A stretch of 5,136 nt of DNA from Betaproteobacteria bacterium (lineage in GTDB: Bacteria; Pseudomonadota; Gammaproteobacteria; Burkholderiales; Ferrovaceae). Positions within the stretch are counted from its first letter, which is position 1; the number at the start of each line of letters is the position of its first letter. Shown piece by piece: positions 4,265 through 5,136 of this stretch. The stretch lies in assembly GCA_028870615.1 (NCBI GenBank), contig JAGWPH010000267.1, positions 1 to 5,136 of the forward strand, given 5' to 3'. The notes beneath the pieces are model-generated. The model was not told the DNA's origin, made no database searches, and saw nothing but the letters and a program-made list of their open reading frames with translations. Both the position numbers and the translations under genes were made by a program.

Positions 4265-5136
4265 AGCCTGGAAGAGACGATCCCTGTTCTTGCGGCAGTG
4301 GAAGAAAATTTAAAAACTGTTGCCAGGACAAATATGAAGCACGTGTGGCAACTCCGAATATTTGTGCGGGGGGATCTGTCCTGACCTCCACCGAAATCGA
4401 ACAGCTTGTAGCCCTGTTCAGTGCTGGGCGCTATGCAGAACTGGAAGGCCGTACGCACGAACTGTTGGAAAGGTGCCCCGATTCCGGTTTGATCTGGAAG
4501 GCGTTGGGGGTTTCGCTTCAGATGCAAGGTAAGGACGCAGTGCCTGCTTTGCAGAAGGCCACAGAACTTTTGCCTGATGATGCAGAGGCGCATTACAACC
4601 TGGGCAATGTTCTGAAGGACCTCGGGCAACTGGATGAGGCCATGGCGAGCTACCGCCGGGCGATTGGGATCAAACCCGATTTCGCCGAAGCGCACAGCAA
4701 CCTGGGCGTTATCCAGCAGGGCCTCGGGTTAAATGATGAGGCCATGGCAAGTTGCTGCCGGGCGCTGGAGCTTAAACCCGGCTTTGCCGAGGCGCACAGC
4801 AACCTGGGCAATGCCCTGAAGGGCCTCGGGCAAATTAATGAAGCCGTGGCGAGCTACCGCCTGGCACTGAAACTCAAGCCCGACTTTGCCGAGGCGCACT
4901 ACAATCTGGGCAATTCCCTAATAGAGATCGGGCACCTCAATGAAGCCGCGGCAAGCTACCGGCGGGCGATTGAGATCAGACCGGGTTACGCCGCAGCACA
5001 CAGCAACCTGTTGTTTCTCTTCGGCTACCATGGCCTGCTCGATCCTCACGGGTATCTTTCGCACGCGCGCGGCTGGGAGCAGGCCTGTGTGCCTGCACAG
5101 GAGCGCGCAGCACTGCACTCCAGGCCTTTTCAACGC
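4261..5136 (+). CDS. SEC-C motif and TPR protein, probable SPINDLY/O-GlcNAc-transferase-like glycosyltransferase, N-terminal part (runs off right edge)
   Basis: The first 292 residues of a larger protein are present. Residues 9-21 form a SEC-C zinc-binding motif (CSCGSGRKFKNCC, Cys9, Cys11, Cys20, Cys21). After a divergent helical stretch (44-105), four canonical 34-residue TPRs occupy about 108-243, each with the N-L-G and A-x-x-S-Y-R-x-A-L-x-L-K-P-x-x-A-E-A-H pattern. Residues 244-292 match the linker (AHSNLLFLFGYHGLLDP, then a HARGWEQ helix) that in bacterial SPINDLY-type proteins joins the TPRs to the GT41 catalytic domain; that domain would lie beyond the edge. TPRs bind protein partners, and bacterial homologues are often linked to flagellin or other protein O-glycosylation. 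I chose the GTG at 4261, preceded by AAGG (4251-4254) at 6-base spacing; an in-frame TTG at 4255 is possible, and a TAA at 4240-4242 closes the frame upstream. The architecture is clear, while GT41 membership is inferred from the linker only. Confidence 0.85.
   Translation, partial: MKPGRDDPCSCGSGRKFKNCCQDKYEARVATPNICAGGSVLTSTEIEQLVALFSAGRYAELEGRTHELLERCPDSGLIWKALGVSLQMQGKDAVPALQKATELLPDDAEAHYNLGNVLKDLGQLDEAMASYRRAIGIKPDFAEAHSNLGVIQQGLGLNDEAMASCCRALELKPGFAEAHSNLGNALKGLGQINEAVASYRLALKLKPDFAEAHYNLGNSLIEIGHLNEAAASYRRAIEIRPGYAAAHSNLLFLFGYHGLLDPHGYLSHARGWEQACVPAQERAALHSRPFQR
4582..4989 (+). repeat. four tandem 102-bp TPR-coding repeats
   Basis: Four in-frame 102-base units encode one TPR each. 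Blocks such as GAGGCGCACAGCAACCTGGG and the GAAGCC or GAGGCC run before the ASYR codons recur at 102-base spacing with few changes, and GCCGAGGCGCAC occurs exactly in units 3 and 4. The nucleotide-level similarity suggests recent internal duplication, so unit number may vary between strains. Confidence 0.75.

Noticed and set aside
4219..4695. 158-codon minus-strand open frame
   Set aside because: Antisense to the SEC-C/TPR gene, whose motifs (CxCx8CC, 34-residue TPRs) are unmistakable on the plus strand.

Overview
The window looks like an accessory, mobile-element-rich stretch of a moderately GC-rich Pseudomonadota chromosome or island. The IS66-type TnpA/TnpB sequences and the SEC-C/TPR protein resemble those of Beta- or Gammaproteobacteria. 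That placement rests on recognising families by eye and is tentative; nothing here fixes a genus.

Layout, left to right. (1) Bases 1-167, minus strand: the N-terminal part of a small DUF551-type protein, a family common in phages and integrative elements, running off the left edge. (2) Bases 168-498: no confident gene. It holds a possible 29-codon minus-strand ORF (191-280) and a start-less open frame (277-489) that ends in an ATGA overlap with that ORF, probably decayed gene debris. (3) Bases 499-3111, minus strand: a complete 870-residue SMC/ABC-like ATPase with Walker A, a central CxxC between helical segments, a signature motif, Walker B/D-loop, H-loop and a C-terminal R-x3-E...H arrangement. 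Its plan recalls the RloC/PrrC (AAA_13) branch of defence ATPases. (4) Bases 3112-3374: divergent intergenic region with the ATPase Shine-Dalgarno and a weak promoter candidate. (5) Bases 3375-4099, plus strand: a broken IS66-family element with a left-end-like terminus, an intact tnpA with a perfect 10-bp hairpin just before its start codon, and a tnpB that loses its normal C-terminus; tnpC and the right end are absent. (6) Bases 4100-4260: non-IS sequence that supplies a chimeric tail to the broken tnpB. (7) Bases 4261-5136, plus strand: the N-terminal 292 residues of a SEC-C + TPR protein, probably a SPINDLY/O-GlcNAc-transferase-like glycosyltransferase, running off the right edge.

The ATPase is the gene of most interest: a large, apparently self-contained candidate defence effector between phage-type debris and a decayed IS. 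The two halves of the window (ATPase leftward, IS remnant and TPR gene rightward) are divergent and probably unrelated in function. The IS remnant may nevertheless affect expression of the TPR gene, because the chimeric tnpB frame ends on its start codon.
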